Positions 50,501 to 59,550 are shown, counted from the first letter of the stretch. The stretch: DNA of 64,000 nt from Tabrizicola oligotrophica (GCF_011008935.1 NZ_JAAIVJ010000001.1:744001-808000), one strand, 5' to 3'. Notes: generated by a model from the letters alone, not told the origin. Numbers and translations are program-made.

Positions 50501-51432
50501 GCGAGGCCCCCTTTCACGACCGGCTGGCCGATGGTCCGGCGGGCGGTTATGCCCGCTGGTTGCAGGCGGCGGACGGGGTGCAGATCCGCGTCGGGGTCTG
50601 GCCGCAGGAGGCGGCGAAGGGCACGGTGTTCCTGTTGCCGGGCCGCACGGAATACGTCGAGAAATATGGCCGCGCGGCTGGCGATCTGGCGCAGCGCGGC
50701 TATGCCACGCTGGCGATCGACTGGCGCGGTCAGGGGCTGGCCGACCGCGGGCTGGATGACCCGATGACCGGCCACGTCGGCGATTTCGCCGAATATCAGC
50801 TGGATATGGCTGCGGTGCTGACCTTTGCCCGGGTCGAGGGCTTGCCGCAACCGTGGTTCCTGATGGGGCATTCGATGGGCGGCTGCATCGGGCTTCGCAC
50901 GCTGATGGGCGACCACCCGTTCAAGGCCGCCGCCTTTTCCGCGCCGATGTGGGGCATCCTGATTGCCGCCTGGATGCGGCCAATGGCGATTGCCCTGTCC
51001 ACGGCCTCGCGCTGGCTGCGCTTCGACGACCGGCTGGTGCCGGGATCAAAGGAAGTGACCTATGTGCTGTCCAGCCCGTTTCTGGCCAATACCCTGACCA
51101 CCGACCCCGAAATGTGGGACTACATGCGCCAGCAGGCGCTGGCCTGCCCGGATCTGGTGTTGGCGGGGCCATCGCTGGGCTGGCTGCAGGCGGCCTTGAC
51201 GGAATGCCACGCACTCAGCCTGATGCCCTCGCCCGATCTGGCGATCGTCACCGCTCTCGGGCTGCAGGAACGCATCATCGACACCGCCCCGGTCCATGCC
51301 CGCATGGCGCGCTGGCCGAAGGGCATGCTGTCGCTTTACCCCGCCGCCGAACATGAGGTGATGATGGAGCGGCCGGCCACGCGGGAGCGGTTTTTCGACG
51401 AATCCTGCGCGCTTTTTGACCTGCACCTGTAA
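50497..51432 (+). CDS. Alpha/beta hydrolase, lysophospholipase (PldB-like)
   Basis: A 311-residue alpha/beta hydrolase with nucleophile elbow GHSMGG at about residue 128, an oxyanion region 'FLLPGRTEYVEKYGRAAGDLAQRGYATLAIDWRGQG', and the catalytic His in 'AAEHEVMME'. The layout matches bacterial PldB lysophospholipases/monoacylglycerol lipases. The start is TTG at 50497, overlapping the SCP2 stop; no nearer ATG precedes the conserved region. It ends at a two-hairpin element shared with the convergent Anbu operon. Confidence 0.86.
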   Translation: MSEAPFHDRLADGPAGGYARWLQAADGVQIRVGVWPQEAAKGTVFLLPGRTEYVEKYGRAAGDLAQRGYATLAIDWRGQGLADRGLDDPMTGHVGDFAEYQLDMAAVLTFARVEGLPQPWFLMGHSMGGCIGLRTLMGDHPFKAAAFSAPMWGILIAAWMRPMAIALSTASRWLRFDDRLVPGSKEVTYVLSSPFLANTLTTDPEMWDYMRQQALACPDLVLAGPSLGWLQAALTECHALSLMPSPDLAIVTALGLQERIIDTAPVHARMARWPKGMLSLYPAAEHEVMMERPATRERFFDESCALFDLHL

Positions 51433-51437
51433 GGCAG

Positions 51438-51484
51438 CCGGAATTTTTTGCAAATTCCGGTCCGTTTTCTGTGTCAGAAAACGG
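51438..51484. repeat. Two-hairpin element between convergent genes (copy 2)
   Basis: CCGGAATTT pairs with AAATTCCGG around a five-base loop (51438-51460). Then CCGTTTTCTG pairs with CAGAAAACGG around TGT (51462-51484). The same pair of stems, with small changes, occurs at 63104-63150. Confidence 0.7.
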
Positions 51485-51487
51485 CGC

Positions 51488-52219
51488 TCATGCCCCCAGC
51501 GTGATCTGGGTGAACCCGTCGCGCAGCGCCTTCGACCAGGCCTCCGACATCGCGCGGAAGCCGGGATCGCCGGCCTCGATCCGGCGTTGCCGCGTCACCG
51601 TGCAGGCGTCGCGCCGGATCACCGCCAGATCCAGCGGCATGCCGACCGACAGGTTGGAGCGCAGCGTCGAATCCATCGACAACAGCACTGCCTTTTCGGC
51701 ATCGGCCAGCGGGGTGCCCGGTTTCACCACCCGGTCGAGAATCGGCTTGCCGTATTTGTGCTCGCCAATCTGCAGGAAGGGCGTGTCCTCGGTCGCCTCG
51801 ATGAAGTTGCCTTCGGGATAGATCAGGAACAGCCGCATCGCGCCGCCCTTCCGTTGCCCCGCGACGATCATGCTGGCCGAGGCCGCCTGCTTCATCGTCG
51901 CCATCTTCTCGTCGATTTCCAGCCGGACCTGACACAGCATGCCGCCGATGATCGAGGCCACCTTCAGCATGGTCGGCGCCAGCATGATCGAGGTTTCCTC
52001 GGTGGCCCCGGGGTCTTCGATCGCCTCGCGCAACCGCGCCAGCGTGGTCTGCGTCACCGAGAGGCTGCCCGCCGTCATGATGGTGATGACCCGCTCGCCC
52101 GGTTCTTCGAAATGGAACATCTTGCGATAGGTGGAAATATTGTCGAGCCCGGCATTGGTGCGGGTATCCGACAGGCAGACCATGCCCTCGTTCAGAAGAA
52201 GTCCCACGCAATAGGTCAT
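51488..52219 (-). CDS. Anbu-type proteasome-like peptidase
   Basis: A 243-residue Ntn-hydrolase. It starts MTYCVGLLLNEGMVCLSDTRTNAG; removal of Met exposes Thr2, the expected nucleophile, and the Asp of 'SDTRTNAG' is the conserved partner. 'PGERVITIMTAGSLSVTQTTLARL' and 'LSMDSTLRSNLSVGMPLDLAVIRRDA' match Anbu, the HslV-like family proposed as ancestral to proteasomes. It is the last gene of a four-gene operon with transglutaminase-like, alpha-E and ATP-grasp proteins, the classic Anbu neighbourhood. The substrate is unknown. Confidence 0.9.
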   Translation of the reverse strand: MTYCVGLLLNEGMVCLSDTRTNAGLDNISTYRKMFHFEEPGERVITIMTAGSLSVTQTTLARLREAIEDPGATEETSIMLAPTMLKVASIIGGMLCQVRLEIDEKMATMKQAASASMIVAGQRKGGAMRLFLIYPEGNFIEATEDTPFLQIGEHKYGKPILDRVVKPGTPLADAEKAVLLSMDSTLRSNLSVGMPLDLAVIRRDACTVTRQRRIEAGDPGFRAMSEAWSKALRDGFTQITLGA

Positions 52220-52247
52220 CGGCGTCTCCGGCTTGCTGGCGGCGACC

Positions 52248-53054
52248 CTATTGGGCCTGCGACTGGACCGCAACCGTCACGTCAAGGCTTTCGCAGCCCT
52301 GCCCGCGCGCAATGCCGCGGATCGGCGCGGCCTCCTTGGCATCCAGCCCCGAGCCGAGCCGGATATAGCGGGCGTCGGGGCAGGTGCGGTTGGCCGGGTC
52401 GAAGCCGATCCAGCCATAGCCCGGCACATGCAGCTCTGCCCAGGCGTGCGAGGCCTCATGCGGCTGGCCATCGTCGGAGGCAAACAGATAGCCCGCGACA
52501 TAGCGCGCCGGCACCCCGAGCGCCCGGGCGCAGGCAATCAGCGCCTGGGCGTGGTCCTGACAGACGCCCTCGCCCTGGGCCAGCGCCTCGGCCGCCGTGG
52601 TGTGCGAATGGGTGGCGCCGGGGCGATAGGTGATGGCGCCGGCCACGGCAAAGGCCAGCGCATGCGCCTGGCTCAGCGGATCATCCTGCGCGGCACTGGC
52701 GGCCAGCGCCTGCAAGGCGGCGTCCGCCTCGGTCGCCGGGGTCGCGCGCAGATAGGCAAGGGGCGGCACCAGCTCGCGGTGGCCGCGCAGCACGCCGGCA
52801 AGGTCGGTGGTTTCCACCTGCCCCTGCACCCGCACCTCGATTTCCGAAACCGGCCCCTTCACCGTCCAGCCCTGCACCCAGTCGCCCGCCCCGTCGCGGA
52901 ACGCCCCGCCCATCTCGCCGCCCGAGACGGTGACGGCCCAGGCCAGCACCTTTTGCCCGTCAAAGCGCGCCGGCGTCAGCCGGTGGCTTTGCACCACGGC
53001 GCGGACCGGCTGGTCATAGCGGTAGCGCGTCACATGATCGACGGTCAGCAGCAT
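52248..53054 (-). CDS. Transglutaminase-like cysteine protease/amidase of the Anbu cluster
   Basis: A 268-residue protein. The N-terminal beta domain ('VDHVTRYRYDQPVRAVVQSHRLTPA') is that of bacterial transglutaminase-like proteins. The catalytic triad is C165 in 'GEGVCQDHAQ', H203 in 'ASHAWAELHV' and D219 in 'GFDPANR'. The start ATG at 53054 overlaps the alpha-E stop by one base. It may cleave or transfer peptide bonds built by the ATP-grasp partner, as predicted for this cluster by comparative genomics. Confidence 0.9.
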   Translation of the reverse strand: MLLTVDHVTRYRYDQPVRAVVQSHRLTPARFDGQKVLAWAVTVSGGEMGGAFRDGAGDWVQGWTVKGPVSEIEVRVQGQVETTDLAGVLRGHRELVPPLAYLRATPATEADAALQALAASAAQDDPLSQAHALAFAVAGAITYRPGATHSHTTAAEALAQGEGVCQDHAQALIACARALGVPARYVAGYLFASDDGQPHEASHAWAELHVPGYGWIGFDPANRTCPDARYIRLGSGLDAKEAAPIRGIARGQGCESLDVTVAVQSQAQ

Positions 53055-53998
53055 CACATGTCTCCCGAAAGATAGGCGTCATGGATCACCGCGCCCAATG
53101 CGGCGGATTCCGAGATGAAGCGGGTCAGGAACTCGTGCAGGCCCTCGTCGAAGATGTGGTCGGTCGACAGCCCCTCAAGGCCCGCAAGCAGATGCGCCGA
53201 CGCCGCTTGCGCCGGGGTCTCGCGGCCATAGGCCTTGGCCAGCCGGGTCAGGTGATTGTTCAGCCCGGCCACGCAGGTAATCAGACTGCGCGGGCTTTGC
53301 GGGTTCAGGATCAGGAAATGCGCGATCTTGGCCGAGGTGACTTCGCCGCCATAGGCCCAGTGAAAGGCCCGGTGCGCGCCAAGCGCCCGCAGCAGCATCA
53401 GCCACTGGTCATTGTCCAGCCCGGTGCCGATATAGTCGGCGCGCGGCAACAGGACATAGTATTTCACATCCATCAGCCGCGCCGTGGCATCGCCGCGTTC
53501 CAGATAATAGCCGATGTTGAGGAAGTTGAACCCGTCGTTGCGCAGGATCGTGCCGTCAATGGCGCCGCGCACCATGGCGGCCTGTTTCATCACCCAGTCG
53601 GTCAGCCGGCTGAGTTCGGCCTTGTCGCGCCGCGCCGTGATCTGCCGCATTTCCTGAAACGCGGTGTTCAGCGCATCCCAGACCTGCGTCGTCAGCGCCG
53701 TGCGCACGATCCGGCCGTTTTCGCGCGCCGCCGTCAGGCAGGCGGCCACCGAATTGGGGTTGTCGCGGTCGAAGAACAGCCAGCTTTCGATGGCCTTCTG
53801 GTCCGGCACCCCGTATTTCGCGGCATAGCCGGTCGCGTTGCCAGACGCACGCAGCAGGCTGTCCCAATCGCTGCGATAACCGACGGCCGTGGGCAGCAGC
53901 GCGATGCGCGCGCCCACCTCCAGCAGCCGCGCGGCAGTTTCGGCGCGCTCCATGTAGCGGGCGATCCAGTAGAGGTTGTCTGCGGTCCGTGAAAGCAT
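53054..53998 (-). CDS. Alpha-E domain protein (DUF403) of the Anbu cluster
   Basis: A 314-residue all-helical protein. 'LSRTADNLYWIARYMERAETAARLLEVG' is the diagnostic N-terminal motif of alpha-E proteins, and 'NFLNIGYYLERGDATARLMDVKYYVLLP' repeats the theme in the middle, suggesting an internal duplication. Function is unknown; it always accompanies circularly permuted ATP-grasp proteins. It begins 17 bases after the ATP-grasp stop codon. Confidence 0.9.
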   Translation of the reverse strand: MLSRTADNLYWIARYMERAETAARLLEVGARIALLPTAVGYRSDWDSLLRASGNATGYAAKYGVPDQKAIESWLFFDRDNPNSVAACLTAARENGRIVRTALTTQVWDALNTAFQEMRQITARRDKAELSRLTDWVMKQAAMVRGAIDGTILRNDGFNFLNIGYYLERGDATARLMDVKYYVLLPRADYIGTGLDNDQWLMLLRALGAHRAFHWAYGGEVTSAKIAHFLILNPQSPRSLITCVAGLNNHLTRLAKAYGRETPAQAASAHLLAGLEGLSTDHIFDEGLHEFLTRFISESAALGAVIHDAYLSGDM

Positions 53999-54015
53999 GC
54001 CAGTGACTCCCCCCC

Positions 54016-55428
54016 TTACTCCGCCAGAACCCAGGTATCCTTGACGCCGCCGCCCTGGGACGAGTTCACCACCAGCGAGCCGTCCTTGAGCGCCACCCGC
54101 GTCATGCCGCCGGGGACCAGTTCGATCTTTTCGCCCACCAGACAATAGGGCCGCAGGTCGACATGGCGCGGCGCGATGCCTTCCTCGACAAAGGTCGGCG
54201 TCGTCGACAAGGCCAGCGTCGGCTGGGCGATGTAATTGCCGGGATCGGCCACGATGCGGGCGCGGAACTCCTCGATTTCCGCCTTGGTGGATTTCGGCCC
54301 GACGAGCATGCCATAGCCGCCCGAGCCGTGAACCTCTTTCACCACCAGATCGCCAAGATTGGCCAGCACATGGCCCAGATCGTCCCTCTCGGCGCATTTC
54401 CAGGTGGGGACGTTGTTCAGGATCGGCTCCTCGCCCAGATAAAACCGCACCATTTCCGGCACATAGGTGTAAACCGCCTTGTCATCGGCCACGCCTGCGC
54501 CGGGGGCAGAGCAAATGGTGACGCCGCCCGAGCGATAGACATCCATCAGGCCGGGAATGCCCAGCATGCTGTCGGGGCGGAAGCACAGGGGATCAATGAA
54601 GGCGTCATCAATCCGGCGGTAGATCACATCCACCCGCTTCGGCCCCTGCGTCGTGCGCATGTAGACAAAGGCGCCGTCGACGAAAAGATCGGCGCCCTCC
54701 ACCAGTTCCACCCCCATCAGGTCGGCCAGAAAGCTGTGTTCGTAATAGGCCGAGTTGTAATGGCCGGGCGTCAGGATCACGATGGTCGGGTCGCGCTCGC
54801 ATTTGGCGGGCGCCACCGAGGCCAGCGTGCGGCGCAGGAGTTCGTGATAGCGGTCCACGGGTTCGATCCGGTTCTCGCGGAACAGGTCGGGGAACATCCG
54901 CATCATCATCTCGCGGGATTCCAGCATGTAGCTGACCCCCGAGGGCGTGCGGCAATTGTCCTCCAGCACATAGAAATCGGTCGGGCCAGTGCGCACGATG
55001 TCAATGCCGACGATGTGGGAATAGACCCCCTTCGGCGGCACGAACCCCACGACGGCACGCTCGAAGGCTTCGTTCTGATAGACCAGATGCGCCGGAATGC
55101 GGCCCGCCCGCACGATCTCGCCGCGGCCATAGACATCGACCAGAAAGGCATTCAGCGCCCGCGCCCGCTGCTTGATGCCGCGCTCCAGCTTGGCCCATTC
55201 GCCGCCGGTAAAGACGCGCGGGAACATGTCGAAGGGGATCAGCCGGTCGGGATCGCCGCCCTCGCCATAGACCGCAAAGGTGATGCCGATGCGGCGAAAG
55301 AGCGCCTCGGCCTCGGCCTGTTTTTCCAGCCGCCGGTCGGCAGGCATCGAGGCCATCCAGTCCGAAAGCCGGGCGTAGGGCGGGCGGACTTGTCCGCCGT
55401 CATACATCTCGTTGAAATAGGTGGTCAT
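54016..55428 (-). CDS. Circularly permuted ATP-grasp protein (DUF404/DUF407) of the Anbu cluster
   Basis: A 470-residue protein. 'FYVLEDNCRTPSGVSYMLESREMM' and 'IVILTPGHYNSAYYEHSFLADLMGVELVEG' are signatures of the circularly permuted ATP-grasp family, and 'LVVKEVHGSGGYGMLVGP' the later nucleotide-binding segment. ATP-grasp enzymes join a carboxylate to an amine through acyl phosphate, so a peptide ligase is expected. The ATG at 55428 has GAGGGGG upstream. First gene of the operon, divergent from an oligoendopeptidase gene. Confidence 0.92.
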   Translation of the reverse strand: MTTYFNEMYDGGQVRPPYARLSDWMASMPADRRLEKQAEAEALFRRIGITFAVYGEGGDPDRLIPFDMFPRVFTGGEWAKLERGIKQRARALNAFLVDVYGRGEIVRAGRIPAHLVYQNEAFERAVVGFVPPKGVYSHIVGIDIVRTGPTDFYVLEDNCRTPSGVSYMLESREMMMRMFPDLFRENRIEPVDRYHELLRRTLASVAPAKCERDPTIVILTPGHYNSAYYEHSFLADLMGVELVEGADLFVDGAFVYMRTTQGPKRVDVIYRRIDDAFIDPLCFRPDSMLGIPGLMDVYRSGGVTICSAPGAGVADDKAVYTYVPEMVRFYLGEEPILNNVPTWKCAERDDLGHVLANLGDLVVKEVHGSGGYGMLVGPKSTKAEIEEFRARIVADPGNYIAQPTLALSTTPTFVEEGIAPRHVDLRPYCLVGEKIELVPGGMTRVALKDGSLVVNSSQGGGVKDTWVLAE

Positions 55429-55622
55429 TCGTTTCCCCCTCTTCGCCCGACTTTGGCCCAGTAAAGGCGGGGGTTTTGCGTTGGTAAAGCCTTGCCCCGG
55501 CGGAAACTGCATTTTCCATGGCATTTGCGCAAAAAAGCGGCATTTCACGCCGTCGCAAGGCAGGCTCTTGCCGATCCCCCCCACCAGACCCTAGATGGAG
55601 CGCACAGAAACATGAGGTTCCC

Positions 55623-57461
55623 ATGCATCCCCTGCCCCGTCTTGGCCAGAAGCGCCCGGTTTTCGATGCCCGCTCCGGCTCCAACAGCTTTGGCGATCTG
55701 CCGGAATGGAACCTGACCGACCTTTACCCCAGCCCCGAGGCCCCCGAGGTGGAGCGCGACATGGCTTGGGTCGAGGCGGAAACCGCCCGGTTCGAGGCGG
55801 CCTACAAGGGCAAGCTGGCGGGCCTTGACGCAGGCGCCCTGCTGGCCTGCGTTCAGGCTTATGAGGCGATCGACGTGACCGCCGGGCGGCTGATGTCCTA
55901 CGCCGGCCTGCGCTATTACCAGAACACCATGGACAGCGAGCGCGCCAAGTTCATGGCCGACGCGCAGGACCGCATCACCAATGCCACCACCGCGCTGGTG
56001 TTCTTCAGCCTTGAGTTCAACCGGCTGGAGGACAGCCTTCTGTCCCGCCTGATGGCGGAAAACGCCGCCCTTGCCCGCTACAAGCCGGTGTTCGACCGCA
56101 TGCGCGCCATGCGCCCGCACCAGTTGTCGGATGAGCTGGAAACTTACCTGCACGACGCCTCGGTGGTCGGCTCAAGCGCGTGGAACAAGCTTTTCGACGA
56201 AACCATGGCGGGGCTGATGTTCACCGTGGCGGGCGAGGAGGAGGAGCTGAACCTTGAGGCGACGCTGAACCTTCTGACCGACGCCGACCGTTCGAAGCGC
56301 GAGGCGGCGGCGCGGGCGCTGGCGGCGGTTTTCGACAAGAACATCAAGCTCTTCGCCCGGGTTCACAACACGCTGGCGAAAGAGAAGGAAATCGACGACC
56401 GCTGGCGCAAGATGCCCTCGGCCCAGCACAGCCGCCATCTGGCCAACCATGTCGAACCCGAAGTGGTCGAGGCGCTGCGCAACGCCGTGGTCGCGGCCTA
56501 TCCGAAGCTTTCCCACCGCTATTACCGGCTGAAGGCGAAATGGCTGGGGCTGGAGCGGTTGCAGGTCTGGGACCGCAACGCGCCCCTGAACCTAGAGGCG
56601 CCGAAGCTGGTGAACTGGGCGGAGGCGACCGAGACCGTGCTGGGCGCCTATGCCGCCTTTGCTCCGGACATGGCCACCATCGCCAAGCCCTTCTTCACCG
56701 ATGGCTGGATCGACGCCGGGGTGAAGCCCGGCAAGGCGCCGGGGGCCTTTGCCCATCCGACGGTCACCACGGTGCATCCCTATGTCATGCTGAATTACCT
56801 CGGCAAACCGCGCGACGTGATGACCTTGGCGCATGAGCTGGGGCATGGCGTGCATCAGGTGCTGGCGGCGGGTCAGGGCGAGCTGTTGTCCTCGACGCCC
56901 TTGACGCTGGCCGAAACCGCTTCGGTCTTTGGCGAGATGCTGACCTTCCGCCGCCTGCTCGACAACGCAAAGACCAAGGCCGAGAAAAAGACCCTGCTCG
57001 CCGGCAAGGTCGAGGACATGATCAACACGGTGGTCCGCCAGATCGCCTTTTACGATTTCGAATGCAAGCTGCACGCCGCGCGGCGCGAGGGCGAACTGAC
57101 CCCCGACGACATCAACGCGCTGTGGATGTCGGTGCAGGCGCAGTCCTTGGGCGATGCCTTCGACTTCATGGACGGCTATGAAACCTTCTGGACCTATATT
57201 CCGCATTTCATCCACTCGCCGTTCTACGTCTATGCCTATGCCTTCGGCGACGGTCTGGTGAACGCGCTTTATGCCGCCTATGAGGCGGGCTTGCCCGACT
57301 TCGAGACCAAGTATTTCGACATGCTGAAGGCGGGCGGATCGAAGCACCACAAGGAGCTTCTGGCGCCTTTCGGCCTTGATGCCTCGGACCCGAAATTCTG
57401 GGACAAGGGCCTTTCCATGATCGCGGGCTTCATCGACGAGCTGGAAGCGATGGAGGATTGA
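55623..57461 (+). CDS. M3-family oligoendopeptidase F
   Basis: A 612-residue zinc peptidase. The HExxH motif is HELGHGVH at 404-411, with the third ligand Glu in 'LTLAETASVFGEML' about 25 residues on. 'WTYIPHFIHSPFYVYAYAFGDGLVNALYAAYE' is the PepF substrate-side region. PepF enzymes cut oligopeptides of roughly 7-17 residues in the cytosol. The ATG at 55623 has GAGG upstream; an earlier in-frame start would add an unrelated leader. Divergent from the Anbu operon. Confidence 0.92.
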   Translation: MHPLPRLGQKRPVFDARSGSNSFGDLPEWNLTDLYPSPEAPEVERDMAWVEAETARFEAAYKGKLAGLDAGALLACVQAYEAIDVTAGRLMSYAGLRYYQNTMDSERAKFMADAQDRITNATTALVFFSLEFNRLEDSLLSRLMAENAALARYKPVFDRMRAMRPHQLSDELETYLHDASVVGSSAWNKLFDETMAGLMFTVAGEEEELNLEATLNLLTDADRSKREAAARALAAVFDKNIKLFARVHNTLAKEKEIDDRWRKMPSAQHSRHLANHVEPEVVEALRNAVVAAYPKLSHRYYRLKAKWLGLERLQVWDRNAPLNLEAPKLVNWAEATETVLGAYAAFAPDMATIAKPFFTDGWIDAGVKPGKAPGAFAHPTVTTVHPYVMLNYLGKPRDVMTLAHELGHGVHQVLAAGQGELLSSTPLTLAETASVFGEMLTFRRLLDNAKTKAEKKTLLAGKVEDMINTVVRQIAFYDFECKLHAARREGELTPDDINALWMSVQAQSLGDAFDFMDGYETFWTYIPHFIHSPFYVYAYAFGDGLVNALYAAYEAGLPDFETKYFDMLKAGGSKHHKELLAPFGLDASDPKFWDKGLSMIAGFIDELEAMED

Positions 57462-57472
57462 TCCGGGAGGCC

Positions 57473-57494
57473 GGATGGGCCGAACGGCCCGTCC
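57473..57494. terminator. Hairpin between convergent pepF-like and protease genes
   Basis: GGATGGGCC pairs with GGCCCGTCC around GAAC (9 bp, one G-U). It lies 11 bases after the oligopeptidase stop. No U-tract is present. Confidence 0.55.
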
Positions 57495-57524
57495 GCGGCC
57501 GCGGTCAGGCCGGCCGCTCCGGGG

Positions 57525-58811
57525 TCAAGGTGTCGCGCTGACCTGAGCCATGCGGTAGGATTGCAGGTCCGCCGGCAGGATGGGCCGTTCGGGCAGCGTC
57601 ACGTCTGCCTCGAACCTTTCGCCGTCGCGCAGGTAGACCAGCTGCACCTTGTCGCCCACCTTGAGATTGCGCACCACGTCCAGCGCGGTGTCGCGGTCGG
57701 TGATCCTTGTGCCGTTCACCTCGGTGATGATGTCACCGCCCAGCAGGAACGCGGTTCCGCCCCAGGTCACCGGCCAGACCCCGCCCTTCAAGCCGATCTG
57801 GTCTGCCGCACTGCCCGGCTCGACGGTTTCGACCAGAAAGCCCGAGCTGTCTTCCCAGAACAGGAACGGCACGCCAAGGATCATCAGGATGGGCGGCGTG
57901 GTCATCTGGCCGTAAAGCCCGTGCCACGGCCGCGAAATCTTGCCTTTGGCCTTCAATTCGCTGACGGCAGGCGCAAGGATATCAACCGGGATGGCAAAGG
58001 CCGTGTTCTCGCCGCGCGCCGGCGGGATTTGCCGGGCCACCATGCCCACGACCTTGCCGCAATCGTCCAAGAGCGGACCGCCCGAATTGCCCGGATTGAC
58101 CGTGGCATCGGTCTGCAACATGGGGCTCATCCAGCTGGTGGTGGTATCGCGCCGGACCCGGTGCAGGCCGGTCAGGATGCCTTGGGTCACGGTCTTGCCA
58201 AGCCCCATCGGATAGCCCACTGCCCAGACCGGCTCGCCAAGCGCAATTGACGCCGGATCGGCGAAGTCCAGATGGGGAAGGCTGGCAGCGGGGTCGGTGG
58301 GCTCGGAAAGATCACCCGCAAGTTCGCGCAACACCGCCAGATCCAGGATGGGATCAAGAGCCACGATCTCGGCGCTCAGCGTCAGATCGTCAGCATAGAT
58401 CACCACGTCCTTGGCATCGGCCACGACATGATAATTGGTCAGATACAGCCCATCGGCAGTGCGAAACCCCGTTCCGAAGCTGGGCAAGACCCGATGGTCC
58501 ACCCGGAACTGATCAATGGTCAGCGAAAAGATCTCGACTACCGCGCCAGAGGCGGCGCCATAGATCTCCTCGGCGGTCTTGCCGCATCGTTCGGCGCCGG
58601 CCGCGTCGGCGGGTGCAGCAAGCGCCAGCAGGGCCAAAGCGCCGACGATTGCACCGCCCAAGGCACCGCGCATCTTGCCGCCCGCCGGGGCCAGCCACGC
58701 CCGCACCCGCGCCGCCGGCACAAGCTGCTGCCGGGCGCCTCCGTCCTTGCCGGCGCTCGGCAGCAGGGCCAACAATCCGGCGGAACGGCCCCCCTGAGAC
58801 CACGTCGTCAT
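57525..58811 (-). CDS. Trypsin-like serine protease with PDZ domain (DegP/HtrA-like)
   Basis: A 428-residue protein. The protease domain has H in 'LYLTNYHVVADAKDVV', D in 'LDPILDLAVLREL' and S in 'TVNPGNSGGPLLDD'. A C-terminal PDZ domain includes 'GGDIITEVNGTRITDRDTALDVVRNLKVGDKVQLVYLRDGERFEADVTLPER'. The start at 58811 has a strong GGGAGGGG. A second ATG at 58673 (MRGALGGAIVGALALLALAAP) would give a classical signal peptide, so the true N-terminus is open. Either way an export signal is encoded, implying envelope protein quality control. Confidence 0.85.
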   Translation of the reverse strand: MTTWSQGGRSAGLLALLPSAGKDGGARQQLVPAARVRAWLAPAGGKMRGALGGAIVGALALLALAAPADAAGAERCGKTAEEIYGAASGAVVEIFSLTIDQFRVDHRVLPSFGTGFRTADGLYLTNYHVVADAKDVVIYADDLTLSAEIVALDPILDLAVLRELAGDLSEPTDPAASLPHLDFADPASIALGEPVWAVGYPMGLGKTVTQGILTGLHRVRRDTTTSWMSPMLQTDATVNPGNSGGPLLDDCGKVVGMVARQIPPARGENTAFAIPVDILAPAVSELKAKGKISRPWHGLYGQMTTPPILMILGVPFLFWEDSSGFLVETVEPGSAADQIGLKGGVWPVTWGGTAFLLGGDIITEVNGTRITDRDTALDVVRNLKVGDKVQLVYLRDGERFEADVTLPERPILPADLQSYRMAQVSATP

Positions 58812-58890
58812 CACAACCCCTCCCTCATGCCTGGGCATATGACGCCCAACCGCAAGGCTGCGCCTGCCTGACGGACCGCGCCCTGACCTT

Positions 58891-58929
58891 GTTCAACCCT
58901 TCCCGGTTCAACCCGGCCCGGTTCAACCC
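58891..58929. repeat. 15-bp-period tandem repeat (GTTCAACCC)
   Basis: GTTCAACCC occurs at 58891, 58906 and 58921 with a strict 15-base period and related spacers. It lies in the 183-bp gap upstream of the serine protease and past the end of the host-attachment-like gene. Confidence 0.7.
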
Positions 58930-58994
58930 TGCGCGCGGCTCTTGCCACCGCCGTCACCGGCAAAGCCGCGCCTGCCCAATGACCCGTCTCCGGC

Positions 58995-59429
58995 TTAAGC
59001 CGTCAGGTGCCACGCCAATTCGCTTTCGGGCAGGTTCATGAGATCCTTGCGCAACTCGGTCGTCACTTTGGCGGCCAGCGCTTTCGGCAAGGCGTCGCGC
59101 AAGGCCCCAAGCATCTTTGGCCCCGCCGCAATCACAAGGGCATCCGCCTTTGCCACCGGCCAGACCCGTTCCACCGCCGCGACCGCATGGCGTGCCATGG
59201 CCGCCCGCCCCAGGGCCTCGCGGTCGCTTGCCTCGTTGCCGACCACAAAGCTCGCCCCCCCGGGGCCGCTGTGACTTTGCGAGCCTTCGCCGGAGAACGC
59301 CCGTTCGACATCGCCCAGGGATTCCGCCGTGCGATGGGCCAGCTTTTGCAACTCGCCCGGTCCGGGCCCGACATAAATCGAAAATTCCCCTTCAGAAGTC
59401 AGAAGGTAAAGGGTGGTGCGTCTGGTCAT
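58995..59429 (-). CDS. Host attachment protein family (baeRF-like) protein
   Basis: A 144-residue protein related to the family called protein required for attachment to host cells: 'YLLTSEGEFSIYVGPGPGELQKLAHRTAES', 'GNEASDREALGRAAMARHAVAAVERVWPVAKADALVIAAGPKMLGALRDALPKALAAKVTTELRKDLMNLPESEL'. The fold is related to release-factor eRF1-type domains; the family name comes from Agrobacterium and the biochemical role is unclear. Good start context at 59429 (GGAGACAG upstream). Confidence 0.8.
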   Translation of the reverse strand: MTRRTTLYLLTSEGEFSIYVGPGPGELQKLAHRTAESLGDVERAFSGEGSQSHSGPGGASFVVGNEASDREALGRAAMARHAVAAVERVWPVAKADALVIAAGPKMLGALRDALPKALAAKVTTELRKDLMNLPESELAWHLTA

Positions 59430-59550
59430 GACTGTCTCCTCCCGGCAGCACCGGCAAGAATGCCGATCTGCCAAGGATACCCCAAAACGGGCAGGAGCGC
59501 CTTGATCCGGCTCAAGTCGGCCGGTGCCCAAAGCCCGCCGGGCAGCCACT

